Below are positions 54,284-63,686 of a stretch of DNA of 64,000 nucleotides, one piece after another (the stretch's first letter is position 1; every line of letters begins with the position of its first letter). Location of the stretch: positions 1,273,030 to 1,337,029 of the forward strand of contig NZ_KZ319340.1 in NCBI RefSeq assembly GCF_002744735.1, read 5' to 3'. Both the position numbers and the translations under genes were made by a program. A model generated the notes under the pieces. It was not told where the DNA came from, did no database searches, and was given only the letters and a program-made list of their open reading frames with translations. This DNA comes from Marinobacter guineae (GTDB taxonomy: Bacteria; Pseudomonadota; Gammaproteobacteria; Pseudomonadales; Oleiphilaceae).

Positions 54284-55009
54284 TTACTGGAACAGGTGGT
54301 ACAGGGCGTTGTTGGCGAAGGCCCGGGCGGCCTCCGGAGACGAGAGCCTGCAAGGGTCGGCATCGGTCACGGCGGGTGCCTTGAACAACTGGTAACGCAC
54401 GGGATGGCTGGGGTACTCGCTGGCCGGATTCATTGGGTGCGGGCAGGTGTGCAGTACCACGATGGTGTCCATTTCAAAACGCAGGTCCACCGTTGCACCG
54501 GCATGTGAGTGACCGCTGACAAACGCCATGTTGCCGTTGTCGTCGGTCTGCACCTTGCTGAACCAGTTCAGGTTGGCGGTCAGGTCTTTCTTGCCCAGGC
54601 CGTACTTGGCCAGTTCATTCAGAAAGCTGGTGAAGCCGTTGCGGTGGTAGTGGTTGTGGACTTCCTGATAGGTCTTTTTGCCCCAGCGCTGTTCGACCAG
54701 CTCGGCATTGCAGGTGCCGCTGACAGTGTCGTGCCAGCCCAGGTCGTCGCGAACAATGGAAGCGAATACCCGGCCCATATCCGAAAGCAACACATGGCCC
54801 CTGGTCAGCTTAAAGGTGTGCTGGTTCTTCAGGGTGTCCGGCATGTTGTACCGTTCGAGGAGGTTCTCGGGGTTGTACATCAGCATACCGACGCTGGCAC
54901 CGCCGGTTTCGTCAATCAGGCGCAGCACATGGCCACGGCGCATGTTTAAAGACCAGTGGGATCCGCCGGGAATCAGATCGTCGTAGAGGGGAGCTGCTGT
55001 GGATGACAT
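54284..55009 (-). CDS. Urea carboxylase-associated protein 1 / carboxyguanidine deiminase subunit
   Basis: 241-residue protein of the same superfamily as its downstream neighbour, with VLLSDMGRVFASIVRDDLGWHDTVSG, CNAELVEQR and FTSFLNELAKYG. First gene of the operon under riboswitch copy 2, with CAGGAGGAAAAGG before its ATG, a very strong ribosome site. The glycine/histidine-rich motifs shared with UAAP2 fit metal or substrate binding. Confidence 0.92.
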   Translation of the reverse strand: MSSTAAPLYDDLIPGGSHWSLNMRRGHVLRLIDETGGASVGMLMYNPENLLERYNMPDTLKNQHTFKLTRGHVLLSDMGRVFASIVRDDLGWHDTVSGTCNAELVEQRWGKKTYQEVHNHYHRNGFTSFLNELAKYGLGKKDLTANLNWFSKVQTDDNGNMAFVSGHSHAGATVDLRFEMDTIVVLHTCPHPMNPASEYPSHPVRYQLFKAPAVTDADPCRLSSPEAARAFANNALYHLFQ

Positions 55010-55065
55010 GGCCTTTTCCTCCTGGCTAGGGCGTATAAAGAAACGAGAGGCGTCAGTAACTGAGC

Positions 55066-55166
55066 GATCCTCCCGGGCTTTTGTCCCGCCGTGTAACCTT
55101 GGAAAAGGTCGTCAACTCTCGGACCAGTCGTCTGCTTTATTCGATTGCAGACCGGAACCCTAGTTG
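55066..55166 (-). promoter_or_regulatory. Guanidine-I (ykkC) riboswitch, copy 2
   Basis: On the minus strand this shows AGGGTTCCGGTC, TCCGAGAGTTGACG, GTTACACGGCGGGACAAAAG and CCCGGGAGG, the same ordered blocks as copy 1. It differs in the GTTGAC variant, with matching change in the paired P1 arm region, and in the sequence of its internal stems. It lies 56 nt upstream of the UAAP1 ATG. No intrinsic terminator is evident between them. Confidence 0.94.
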
Positions 55167-55418
55167 ACTATTGGTCAGATTGTGGCGCTTTGATTGTGGT
55201 TTCAGTAACCTACTCCTCGCTGCGTAACAGGGTTACTGCAGAGTCCATGCCAATTGATAACCAACTGTTTCTGTTGAACTTTAATTTTCTGGGCGGAAGG
55301 CGAATGCTTCCTGGTGGGGCGAATGCACTAAATCTGTGCGTCGACGAGGGTGGTTGCGGTGCAATATTTATTCGCAGGGGTTTATGGGAGCAAAGGCAGT
55401 GCTGGCAAGGGTCTTATG

Positions 55419-55434
55419 CCATCTACTACCAAGG
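55419..55434 (+). promoter_or_regulatory. Candidate alcohol-regulon operator upstream of exaC
   Basis: CCATCTACTACCAAGG matches the exaB upstream site exactly over 16 nt. It lies 116 nt upstream of the exaC ATG, with a -10-like TACATT starting 66 nt downstream of the motif start, the same distance as at exaB. Confidence 0.6.
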
Positions 55435-55550
55435 GATGAGTTTTTCACCTCCATCGAATCATTCAACTATCCCGCGCTGGGGTCTACATTGAGTGGGTAA
55501 ACGCGAAAGGCCGCGTTGCCCTGCGACAAACACAACAAGAGGTCGAAACC

Positions 55551-57071
55551 ATGATCTACGCACAACCAGGAAAGGATGGCTCCGTCGTTTCTTTCAAACC
55601 CCGTTACGAGAACTTTATCGGTGGCGAGTGGGTTGCCCCGGTGAAGGGTCAGTATTTCGAGAACATTACACCGGTAACCGGCGACGTTATCTGTGAGATT
55701 CCCCGCTCTGGCGCTGAAGACATCGATCTTGCCCTGGACGCGGCACACAAGGCTGCACCGGCCTGGGGCAAGACCTCTACCACAGAGCGCTCCAATATTC
55801 TGCTGAAAATTGCCGACCGCATTGAACAGAACATCGAGATGCTGGCGGTCGCCGAAACCTGGGACAACGGCAAGGCCGTGCGTGAAACCATCAACGCCGA
55901 CCTGCCCCTGGCGGTGGACCACTTCCGTTATTTCGCCGGCTGTATCCGCGCCCAGGAAGACACCTCCAGTGCCATCGACAACAACACCGTGGCCTATCAT
56001 TATCACGAGCCACTGGGTGTTGTCGGCCAGATTATTCCCTGGAACTTCCCGCTGCTGATGGCGGTGTGGAAGCTGGCGCCTTGTCTGGCAGCGGGTAACT
56101 GCACAGTGATGAAGCCGGCCGAGCAGACCCCGGCCAGCATCCTGGTCCTGATGGAACTGATCGGCGACCTGCTGCCACCGGGCGTGATTAACATCGTCAA
56201 CGGTTACGGCATAGAGGCTGGTCAGGCCCTGGCCACCAGCAAGCGCATTGCCAAAATTGCCTTCACTGGCTCCACGCCGGTGGGCTCGCACATCCTCAAG
56301 TGTGCCGCCGAGAACATCATCCCTTCCACCGTCGAGCTGGGCGGCAAGTCCCCCAACATCTACTTCTCCGACGTGATGCAGGCTGAGCCGGAATTCATCG
56401 ACAAGTGTGTGGAAGGCCTGGTACTGGCTTTCTTCAACCAGGGTGAAGTGTGCACCTGTCCGTCCCGGGCTCTGATTCAGGAAGACATGTACGACGAATT
56501 CATGGCCAAAGTTGTCGAGCGCACCAAAGCTATCAAACGTGGCAACCCGCTGGATACTGACGTGCAGGTGGGTGCCCAGGCCAGCAAGGAGCAGTTCGAC
56601 AAGATCATGTCGTATCTGGAAATCGGCAAGCAGGAAGGTGCGGAAGTGCTGACCGGTGGAGGCCGTGAGGAGATGGAAGGGCAGTACAACAACGGCTTCT
56701 ACGTCCAGCCCACGCTGCTGAAAGGCAGGAACGACATGCGTGTGTTCCAGGAAGAAATCTTCGGCCCGGTGGTGGGTGTGACTACCTTCAAGGACGAGGA
56801 AGAAGCCCTGGCCATCGCCAATGACACCGAGTTTGGTTTGGGTGCCGGCCTCTGGACCCGCGACATCAACCGTGCCTACCGCATGGGCCGCGCCATCCAG
56901 GCAGGCCGTGTATGGACCAACTGTTACCACCAGTATCCGGCCCACGCAGCCTTTGGTGGTTACAAGAAGTCCGGCGTTGGCCGCGAAAACCACAAGATGG
57001 CGCTGGACCACTACCAGCAGACCAAGAACCTGCTGGTCAGCTACGACATCAACCCGCTGGGTTTCTTCTGA
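55551..57071 (+). CDS. exaC: NAD-dependent aldehyde dehydrogenase (ExaC)
   Basis: 506-residue cytoplasmic enzyme oxidising acetaldehyde to acetate, downstream of ExaA. The NAD-binding loop PWNF has N165, [10 protein letters not shown] has E263 and the nucleophile is C301 in GEVCTC. It starts at the ATG at 55551 ([10 protein letters not shown]) and has its own promoter region of more than 100 nt with the shared motif. Divergent from the guanidine operon. A terminator follows, then pqqA. Confidence 0.95.
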   Translation: MIYAQPGKDGSVVSFKPRYENFIGGEWVAPVKGQYFENITPVTGDVICEIPRSGAEDIDLALDAAHKAAPAWGKTSTTERSNILLKIADRIEQNIEMLAVAETWDNGKAVRETINADLPLAVDHFRYFAGCIRAQEDTSSAIDNNTVAYHYHEPLGVVGQIIPWNFPLLMAVWKLAPCLAAGNCTVMKPAEQTPASILVLMELIGDLLPPGVINIVNGYGIEAGQALATSKRIAKIAFTGSTPVGSHILKCAAENIIPSTVELGGKSPNIYFSDVMQAEPEFIDKCVEGLVLAFFNQGEVCTCPSRALIQEDMYDEFMAKVVERTKAIKRGNPLDTDVQVGAQASKEQFDKIMSYLEIGKQEGAEVLTGGGREEMEGQYNNGFYVQPTLLKGRNDMRVFQEEIFGPVVGVTTFKDEEEALAIANDTEFGLGAGLWTRDINRAYRMGRAIQAGRVWTNCYHQYPAHAAFGGYKKSGVGRENHKMALDHYQQTKNLLVSYDINPLGFF

Positions 57072-57150
57072 TTCTTTGAGCGGTAAGCGGGCCTATCCAC
57101 ACGGGCCCGCCTGTGAGTCGGCACATCGGATGTGCACCTTGATCTCTTTT

Positions 57151-57172
57151 GGCCCTTCCCAGGGCCTTTTTT
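57151..57172 (+). terminator. Intrinsic terminator between exaC and pqqA
   Basis: GGCCCTTCCCAGGGCC forms a six-bp stem and is followed by TTTTTT. It separates exaC from the pqq operon, which therefore needs its own promoter. Confidence 0.88.
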
Positions 57173-57204
57173 CGTTTTCGGCAATGGCTAGGTCCGACCC
57201 TGCA

Positions 57205-57278
57205 GTTGCTACAACTTGCGGAGGCCCAAAAACAGTTCCAAAGTACCATATTGACCTCCTATCCCGGTCGACTAGGAT
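57205..57278 (+). promoter_or_regulatory. Possible pqqA promoter with degenerate operator
   Basis: CTACAACTTGCGG (57209) resembles the CTACTACCAAGG core upstream of exaB and exaC, and a TAGGAT follows at 57273, about 68 nt from the aligned motif start; the other two promoters have 66. The match is weak and could be chance. Confidence 0.3.
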
Positions 57279-57352
57279 GATAAGTGGGTTATCGGCAATG
57301 TCGTTGATTCACCCGCAGTGCGCTAACAACTACGACAACAGAGGTAAGCATT

Positions 57353-57424
57353 ATGTGGACCAAACCAGCTTATGAAGATCTGCGCATCGGTTTCGAAGTC
57401 ACCATGTACTTCGCCAACCGCTGA
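57353..57424 (+). CDS. pqqA: PQQ precursor peptide PqqA
   Basis: 23-residue peptide [23 protein letters not shown], below most ORF finders' cutoff. It has the invariant E15 and Y19 in ExxxY, the residues cross-linked to make PQQ. It is translated from an ATG preceded by CAGAGGTAAGCATT and lies at the head of the pqq genes. Confidence 0.98.
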   Translation: MWTKPAYEDLRIGFEVTMYFANR

Positions 57425-57432
57425 GTGCTAAG

Positions 57433-57460
57433 ACGGCCAGCCTGAGTTGCTGGCCGTTTT
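57433..57460 (+). terminator. Attenuator-like hairpin between pqqA and pqqB
   Basis: ACGGCCAGC pairs with GCTGGCCGT over a 7-nt loop and is followed by TTTT, 9 nt past the pqqA stop. Such a partial terminator would allow more pqqA than downstream transcript, as is known in other pqq operons. Confidence 0.8.
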
Positions 57461-57479
57461 ACTTTCGGAGTTTTCAATC

Positions 57480-58409
57480 ATGTTTATCCACGTTCTGGGC
57501 TCCGCCGCTGGCGGTGGATTTCCCCAGTGGAATTGCAACTGCGCCAACTGCGACGGCTTCCGTAAGGGAGCCCTGAACGCCCGCGCCCGCACCCAGTCTT
57601 CCATCGCCGTCAGTGAAGATGGCGAACACTGGATCCTGTTTAATGCCTCCCCGGACATTCGTGCACAGCTGGCCGCCTTTGACGCCATGCAGCCGGCTAG
57701 AGCGCGCCGGGATACCGGCATTGACGCCATTCTCCTGATGGATAGCCAGGTGGATCACACCACCGGGCTGTTATCGCTTCGTGAGGGGCTGCCCATGGAC
57801 GTCTGGTGTACCGAGCAGGTGCATGAGGACCTCAGTGGCGGCTTCCCCCTGTTTACCATGCTCAAACACTGGAATGGTGGCCTGAACTGGCGCCGGGTTG
57901 AGGCGTCTGAACAGTTGTCGTTTACCATTCCCTGTGCGCCGTCCATCCGGCTTACCGCTATTCCTTTGCTCAGCAATGCGCCCCCCTATTCACCGCGCAG
58001 GGATAATCCGCACCCGGGCGACAACATCGGCATCTTTATGCACGACACCCGCACCGGTCGGAAAGCTCTCTATGCGCCAGGGTTGGGTGAGCCGGATCAG
58101 CGTATCCTGGACTGGATGAAGAAAGCCGATGTGCTGCTGGTCGACGGCACCGTCTGGCACGACGATGAAATGATCCGCCAGGAAGTGGGCACCAAGACCG
58201 GCCAGGCCATGGGACATCTGGCCCAAAGCGGCCCCGGTGGCATGATTGAGGTGCTCGACACCATGCCGGCGAAGCGCAAGATTCTTATCCATATCAACAA
58301 TACCAACCCGATCCTGAACGAGGACTCGCCGGAGCGCGCGGAACTGACGCGCCACGGGATTGAGGTGTCCTGGGATGGAATGCATATTGACCTGTCGGGG
58401 CAACCATGA
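57480..58409 (+). CDS. pqqB: PQQ biosynthesis protein PqqB
   Basis: 309-residue metallo-beta-lactamase-fold hydroxylase of the PQQ pathway. The start [18 protein letters not shown] is the family signature, with conserved [10 protein letters not shown] and [13 protein letters not shown] downstream. The ATG at 57480 has GGAG 10 nt upstream. Its stop overlaps pqqC by 4 nt. Confidence 0.96.
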   Translation: MFIHVLGSAAGGGFPQWNCNCANCDGFRKGALNARARTQSSIAVSEDGEHWILFNASPDIRAQLAAFDAMQPARARRDTGIDAILLMDSQVDHTTGLLSLREGLPMDVWCTEQVHEDLSGGFPLFTMLKHWNGGLNWRRVEASEQLSFTIPCAPSIRLTAIPLLSNAPPYSPRRDNPHPGDNIGIFMHDTRTGRKALYAPGLGEPDQRILDWMKKADVLLVDGTVWHDDEMIRQEVGTKTGQAMGHLAQSGPGGMIEVLDTMPAKRKILIHINNTNPILNEDSPERAELTRHGIEVSWDGMHIDLSGQP

Positions 58410-59161
58410 ACGCCAAAGCCAACACCGCCATGAACCGCACGGATTTTGAGCAGGCCCTCCGCGGCAAAGGGCAGTACTACCACATCCACCACCCGTACCA
58501 TAAAGCCATGTACGGCGGGCAATGCACGCCAGAACAGATCCGCGGCTGGGTGGCCAACCGGTACTACTACCAGATCAGGATTCCCCAGAAGGATGCCGCC
58601 ATCATGGCCAACTGCCCGGACGCCAGCGTGCGCCGGCTCTGGCTGCAGCGGATTCTGGACCACGACGGCCATGACGGCGATGTGGGTGGCATCGAAGCCT
58701 GGCTGTCCCTGGCCGAAGCGGTGGGGCTTGCCCGTGAAGAAGTGATTGACCAGCGCCATGTGCTGCCCGGAGTCCGGTTTGCAGTCGATGCTTACCTGAA
58801 CTTCGCCCGCCGTGCGACCTGGCAGGAAGCGGCCTGCTCCTCCCTGACTGAACTGTTCGCGCCTGAGATTCATCAGTCCCGGCTGGACAGCTGGCCGGCT
58901 CACTACCCGTGGATTGAAGCGAGCGGCTACCGCTATTTCCGCAAACGTCTGTCGGAGGCCAGACGGGATGTCGAACATGGCCTGACTATTACCCTGGATC
59001 ACTTCACATCCGAAGCCCAGCAGACCCGGGCCCTTGAGATCCTGCAGTTCAAACTGGACATCCTGTGGACCATGCTGGATGCCATGACCATGGCTTACAG
59101 CCACCACACGCCGCCGTACCATACGGTAACTGACCAGCAGGTCTGGCACCGGGGGCTGTAA
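58406..59161 (+). CDS. pqqC: Pyrroloquinoline-quinone synthase PqqC
   Basis: 251-residue cofactorless oxidase that closes and oxidises the ring in the last step of PQQ synthesis. Motifs are YHIHHPYH near residue 24, WVANRYYYQ and DHDG, plus [11 protein letters not shown]. It overlaps pqqB by 4 nt, and its stop shares a base with the pqqD start (TAATG). Confidence 0.96.
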   Translation: MNAKANTAMNRTDFEQALRGKGQYYHIHHPYHKAMYGGQCTPEQIRGWVANRYYYQIRIPQKDAAIMANCPDASVRRLWLQRILDHDGHDGDVGGIEAWLSLAEAVGLAREEVIDQRHVLPGVRFAVDAYLNFARRATWQEAACSSLTELFAPEIHQSRLDSWPAHYPWIEASGYRYFRKRLSEARRDVEHGLTITLDHFTSEAQQTRALEILQFKLDILWTMLDAMTMAYSHHTPPYHTVTDQQVWHRGL

Positions 59162-59436
59162 TGGAGACTGCCATGCATCAGGTTCCGCGTTTTCGTCGTG
59201 GTTTCCGCTTCCAGTGGGAGCCGGCCCAGGAAAGTTACGTTCTGCTGTATCCGGAAGGCATGGTGAAGCTGAACGGCAGCGCGGGAGCCATTCTCAATGA
59301 AGTGGACGGCCAACGCAGTGTGGCCGATATCATTGCGAACCTGGAGCAGCAGTTTCCGGACGCCGGGTCCCTTGAGGACGATGTGAGCGGTTTCCTCCTG
59401 GATGCCTGCCAGCAACACTGGATTGAACTGTCATGA
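59161..59436 (+). CDS. pqqD: PQQ peptide chaperone PqqD
   Basis: 91-residue protein that binds PqqA and presents it to PqqE. It has [25 protein letters not shown] and [14 protein letters not shown], both typical. Start is ATG 59161 or ATG 59173. It overlaps pqqE by 4 nt. Confidence 0.95.
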   Translation: METAMHQVPRFRRGFRFQWEPAQESYVLLYPEGMVKLNGSAGAILNEVDGQRSVADIIANLEQQFPDAGSLEDDVSGFLLDACQQHWIELS

Positions 59437-60587
59437 CCCGCCCCGAGGCATCCGCACCAGTGAACCCCCACAAGGCGGGACCGCCCCTCTGGCTGCTGGC
59501 GGAGCTGACCTATCGCTGCCCGCTGCAATGCCCCTACTGCTCTAATCCCCTGGACTTTGCCCAGACCGAACGGGAACTGACCACCGAGGAGTGGGTGAGC
59601 GTGCTACGGCAGGGCAGAGCCATGGGCGCCGCTCAGCTGGGTTTTTCCGGCGGCGAACCCCTGGTGCGCCAGGACCTGCCGGAGCTGATTGCTGAAGCAC
59701 GGCAGCTGGGCTACTACACCAACCTCATTACCTCCGGACTTGGGTTGACCGAGGCCAAAGTGGACGCCTTTGCCGAGGCGGGTCTGGACCATATCCAGGT
59801 CAGTTTCCAGGCCTCGGATCCGGAACTGAACAACGCCGTGGCCGGTTCCCGCAAGGCCTTTGACCAGAAGCTGGCCATGGCCCGGGCGGTCAAGGAAGCC
59901 GGCTACCCGATGGTGCTCAATTTCGTGATCCATCGCCACAATATTCACCAGATGAACGACATCATGGCCCTGTGTGAGCGGCTGGGGGCGGACTATGTTG
60001 AGCTGGCCACCTGCCAGTATTACGGCTGGGCATTTGAAAACCGGGAAGGGCTGATGCCTTCCAAAGCGCAGCTGGTACAGGCGGAACAGGAGGTGAATCA
60101 ATACCGTGAACGTCTGGCCGACTCCGGCTCGGCCATGAAGCTGATCTTTGTTACTCCGGATTACTATGAGGAACGGCCGAAAGCCTGCATGAACGGCTGG
60201 GGCAATCTGTTTCTGACGGTCGCTCCGGATGGAGCGGCGTTGCCGTGCCACAGCGCCCGGTTACTGCCCATCGACTTTCCCAACGTCCGAGACATGGATT
60301 TGCAAAGTATCTGGTACGACAGCCCCGGCTTCAATCACTACCGGGGTGACAGCTGGATGCCAGAGCCCTGCCGCTCCTGCGATGAGAAGGAAAAAGACTT
60401 TGGCGGCTGCCGCTGTCAGGCCTATTTATTGACCGGTAATGCCGATAACGCAGATCCAGTATGCAGCAAATCGTCGTACCATGATCGAATCCTGGCAGCG
60501 AGGAAGGCTGCTGATCACGCCACGGCCGGCCTTACTGGACTTACGTATCGAAATGCGAACAACTCCCGGCTGTTTTTCCGGGGCTGA
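59433..60587 (+). CDS. pqqE: Radical SAM PQQ synthase PqqE
   Basis: 384-residue radical SAM enzyme forming the Glu-Tyr cross-link in PqqA. The radical cluster cysteines are C29, C33 and C36 (CPLQCPYC). A C-terminal SPASM region ([32 protein letters not shown]) binds auxiliary clusters. The C-terminal end ([13 protein letters not shown]) runs into the pqqH reading frame. Confidence 0.96.
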   Translation: MTRPEASAPVNPHKAGPPLWLLAELTYRCPLQCPYCSNPLDFAQTERELTTEEWVSVLRQGRAMGAAQLGFSGGEPLVRQDLPELIAEARQLGYYTNLITSGLGLTEAKVDAFAEAGLDHIQVSFQASDPELNNAVAGSRKAFDQKLAMARAVKEAGYPMVLNFVIHRHNIHQMNDIMALCERLGADYVELATCQYYGWAFENREGLMPSKAQLVQAEQEVNQYRERLADSGSAMKLIFVTPDYYEERPKACMNGWGNLFLTVAPDGAALPCHSARLLPIDFPNVRDMDLQSIWYDSPGFNHYRGDSWMPEPCRSCDEKEKDFGGCRCQAYLLTGNADNADPVCSKSSYHDRILAARKAADHATAGLTGLTYRNANNSRLFFRG

Positions 60588-62478
60588 AGGCTCCCTGACT
60601 GAACCTTCCCTGGCAAGGTCTGGGCCTGGCAATCCTCTGTTGAGCGCGTACGAGGCCTGTGCGGCGCACATCCAACGGGGCGACCTGGTGGTTTCTGATG
60701 CTGGTGTATTCTGGTTGCAGACCGATCCTGCCGAGGGCTGCAATACGCTCTGGTACCTTTCTGATCAGGGACCCGTTCGGCTGGGGCCCGAGGGTCTGGG
60801 CATTCGCAGTCGGGTAAACGGCTATGGCGGTGGCGCGTTGGCGGCCACTGGCAATGGTGTTTTCGTGGTCGGGGATGATCAGCAGATCCGGTTTATTGGC
60901 CTGAGCGATAGAACATGCACCCGGCTAACTGACGACCCCGAAGCTGCCTTTGGCGGGCTGGTCGCCGATACAGTCCGGCAACGGGTGCTGGCGGTTCGTG
61001 AGTTTGATGGCCAGCAGCAACTGGTGGCAGTCTCCCTGGACGATGAACTTCGTGTGCTCCACTCCGGCCAGGATTTTTACAGCGCACCGGCAGTGTCAGC
61101 GGACGGCGGCGATGTGGCCTGGACAAGCTGGCAACTGCCGGATATGCCCTGGGTTCGCAGCCAGCTCTGGACAGCGAACTTCGCCGAAGATGGAAGCTTC
61201 GACCAATGCAGCACTTGGCCAACACCTAAAGAAGCCTCCACCCAACAGCCGGTGTTTGACGGTAACCGATTGTGGGTGTTGTCTGATATCGGAGGCTGGT
61301 GGCAGCCCTGGCATCTTGATACCACGGTTGATGAGGGGCAGTGGCATGCCTGCCAGTCACCGGATCTGGACCATGCCAATGCACCCTGGCAACTGGGGGA
61401 GTCCCACCACTGCCCGTTGGGGGATGGTGCCTGGGCCAGAGTGCATTACCGCAACGGAACCGGAGAGCTGTGGCTGGCGCCATCACCGGGCGATGAGGGC
61501 ACGCGTATTGCCCGGAACTTCAGTGATTTCCGTTACCTCAGGACATCCGGCGGTTATTTCTATTGTATCGCCCGCTCCGCAACCCGTCTTGATGCCGTCC
61601 TTGAAATCGATCCGCAAACCGGACAGGCGCGGGTGGTTGCGGGGGGCGAAGAGCCGATGCCAGACCTCCGTGTCTCGCTGCCGCTGGATATCGAAGTGCC
61701 GGCTCTCAGCCACGGCGAACAGCCAATCCATGGATTCTACTACACGCCGAAGCAGGCCTCTTCGGAAATGCCACCGCTGATTCTGGTGGCTCACGGTGGG
61801 CCAACGTCTGCCGCCTATCCGGTGTTCAATCCCCAGGTACAGTACTGGTGTCAGCGGGGTTTTGCCGTTGCGGAAGTGAACTACCGCGGCAGCAGCGGAT
61901 TCGGCCGGGACTTCCGGCTGGCCCTTGAGGGGCGCTGGGGTGTGGCAGATGTCGAGGATATGGGGCGGGCCGCGGATCATCTGGCTTCGGTCGGCCTGGT
62001 GGACGGCCACCGGGTGTTTATTCAGGGGCGGAGCTCCGGAGGTTACACGGCGCTGATGGCCATGATCCGGAGCCGAAAATTCGCTGCCGGCGCCAGCATA
62101 TTCGGGGTGACTGATCCGCTAAGATTGCGGGCCATGACCCACCGATTCGAGTCCGGGTATCTGGACTGGCTGCTGGGGTCGCCAGATACCCATCCAGAAC
62201 GCTGGCATGAACGCACACCGCTCTATCATGCCGACCGCATTGCCGGGCCCATGATCTTTTTCCAGGGCGGGCAGGACCAGGTGGTGGTGCCGGAACAGAC
62301 CCGGGCAATGATTCACGCCATGAAGGCGGCAGGGAGAGCGCCGGAGCTGCATTGGTTTGAGCAGGAGGGGCACGGTTTCCGGCATCAGGCCAACCAGGCG
62401 GGCATGCTTGAATGGATGTTCAGCTTTTATCGAAAGCATAGCCGAAAGGCCAATGAACAGGCGGAGAACTTGAGTTAA
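60553..62478 (+). CDS. pqqH: Prolyl oligopeptidase-family protein of the pqq operon (PqqH-like)
   Basis: S9-family serine peptidase-like protein: N-terminal beta-propeller (about 1-380) and C-terminal alpha/beta-hydrolase domain. The nucleophile S494 is in GRSSGG, the aspartate in QGGQDQVV and the histidine in EQEGHGFRH. It occupies the position of PA1990 (pqqH) in the Pseudomonas cluster, next to pqqE and ercA, and may degrade PqqA or leftovers of it; that role is not settled. I start at 60553 (MRTTPGCF), 35 nt inside pqqE; in-frame ATGs at 60439 and 60481 would lengthen the overlap. No strong ribosome site marks any of them. Confidence 0.85.
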   Translation: MRTTPGCFSGAEGSLTEPSLARSGPGNPLLSAYEACAAHIQRGDLVVSDAGVFWLQTDPAEGCNTLWYLSDQGPVRLGPEGLGIRSRVNGYGGGALAATGNGVFVVGDDQQIRFIGLSDRTCTRLTDDPEAAFGGLVADTVRQRVLAVREFDGQQQLVAVSLDDELRVLHSGQDFYSAPAVSADGGDVAWTSWQLPDMPWVRSQLWTANFAEDGSFDQCSTWPTPKEASTQQPVFDGNRLWVLSDIGGWWQPWHLDTTVDEGQWHACQSPDLDHANAPWQLGESHHCPLGDGAWARVHYRNGTGELWLAPSPGDEGTRIARNFSDFRYLRTSGGYFYCIARSATRLDAVLEIDPQTGQARVVAGGEEPMPDLRVSLPLDIEVPALSHGEQPIHGFYYTPKQASSEMPPLILVAHGGPTSAAYPVFNPQVQYWCQRGFAVAEVNYRGSSGFGRDFRLALEGRWGVADVEDMGRAADHLASVGLVDGHRVFIQGRSSGGYTALMAMIRSRKFAAGASIFGVTDPLRLRAMTHRFESGYLDWLLGSPDTHPERWHERTPLYHADRIAGPMIFFQGGQDQVVVPEQTRAMIHAMKAAGRAPELHWFEQEGHGFRHQANQAGMLEWMFSFYRKHSRKANEQAENLS

Positions 62479-62522
62479 ACTCTCGGCTATTCTTATAACA
62501 ACAAGCGGTCGAGTAGAGTCTG

Positions 62523-63686
62523 ATGAGTCACGATATCTCCACCCTGCGAAAGTTTGTCTCACCGGAAATTGTCTTTGGCGCTGGCTCCCGGAAGTCGGTT
62601 GCCAATTTTGCCAGTAACTTTGGTGCCCGGCATGTCTTTCTGGTGTCTGATCCGGGAGTTGCCGCCGCGGGTTGGGTCAACGAGATCGTGACGCTTCTGA
62701 CCGATGCGGGCATCCGCTCCACGGTCTTTACCGGTGTATCCCCAAATCCCAAAGTTGATGAGGTGATGACCGGCGCCGAGCTTTACAAATCCAGCGAGTG
62801 CGATGTCATTGTCGCCATCGGTGGCGGCAGCCCCATGGATTGCGCCAAGGGCATTGGTATCGTTGCGACCCACGGCCGCAACATTCTGGAATTTGAGGGT
62901 GTGGACACCATCACCAACCCGTCACCACCCCTGATCCTGATCCCGACCACGGCCGGCACCTCGGCGGACGTTTCCCAGTTCGCGATCATTTCCGACCCGA
63001 ACCGCCGTTTCAAGTTTTCCATCATCAGCAAGGCTGTGGTGCCGGATGTCTCCCTGATTGATCCGGAAGTCACGGAAACCATGGATGCCTACCTGACTGC
63101 CTGTACCGGTGTAGACGCCCTGGTTCATGCCATTGAGGCGTTTGTCTCCACAGGCAGCGGCCCGTTGACCGACACCCATGCCCTGGAAGCCATCCGGCTG
63201 ATCAACCGTAACCTGGAACCCCTGGTGGAGAACATCGCTGATCCCTACCTCAGGGAACAGATCATGCTGGCCTCCATGCAGGCCGGGCTGGCGTTCTCCA
63301 ATGCCATTCTGGGGGCGGTGCACGCTATGTCCCACAGCCTCGGCGGGTTTCTGGATTTGCCCCACGGGCTGTGTAACGCGCTGTTGCTGGAGCATGTGGT
63401 GGCCTACAACTTCCAGTCTGCGGAAGACCGTTTCCGCCGGGTGGCCGAGGCCATGGATATCGATACCCGGGGAATGAGCAAACCGGAGATCAAGAAGCGG
63501 CTGATGCAGCGAATCGTTGAGCTGAAACGCAAAGTGGGGCTGGAAGCACGGCTGGCCCAGCTGGGAGTCAGCGTTTCCGATATTCCACATCTGTCCGGCT
63601 TTGCCCTGCAGGACCCTTGTATTCTCACCAATCCCCGAAAATCATCGCTCCGGGACGTTCAGGTTGTCTATGAAGAAGCGCTCTGA
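62523..63686 (+). CDS. ercA: Iron-containing alcohol dehydrogenase ErcA
   Basis: 387-residue group III iron-type dehydrogenase. Motifs are IGGGSPMDCAKGIGI, PTTAGTSADVSQF and the metal-site region HAMSHSLGGFLDLPHG. Genetic work in Pseudomonas links ercA to regulation of ethanol oxidation, though it keeps dehydrogenase features. The start has the weak site AGCGGTCGAGTAG. It overlaps the ercS start by 17 nt. Confidence 0.94.
   Translation: MSHDISTLRKFVSPEIVFGAGSRKSVANFASNFGARHVFLVSDPGVAAAGWVNEIVTLLTDAGIRSTVFTGVSPNPKVDEVMTGAELYKSSECDVIVAIGGGSPMDCAKGIGIVATHGRNILEFEGVDTITNPSPPLILIPTTAGTSADVSQFAIISDPNRRFKFSIISKAVVPDVSLIDPEVTETMDAYLTACTGVDALVHAIEAFVSTGSGPLTDTHALEAIRLINRNLEPLVENIADPYLREQIMLASMQAGLAFSNAILGAVHAMSHSLGGFLDLPHGLCNALLLEHVVAYNFQSAEDRFRRVAEAMDIDTRGMSKPEIKKRLMQRIVELKRKVGLEARLAQLGVSVSDIPHLSGFALQDPCILTNPRKSSLRDVQVVYEEAL

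Noticed and set aside
55404..55421. Possible sigma-54 promoter (TGGCAAGGGTCTTATGC) upstream of exaC
   Set aside because: The GG and GC elements are two bases too far apart for a -24/-12 promoter.
55145..55492. 115-aa plus-strand frame between the guanidine operon and exaC
   Set aside because: It spans the riboswitch edge and the candidate operator, has no ribosome site and an unusual composition; I treat the interval as regulatory DNA.
55467..57011. 514-aa minus-strand frame over exaC
   Set aside because: Antisense shadow of exaC. It also covers the exaC promoter, and its translation matches nothing.
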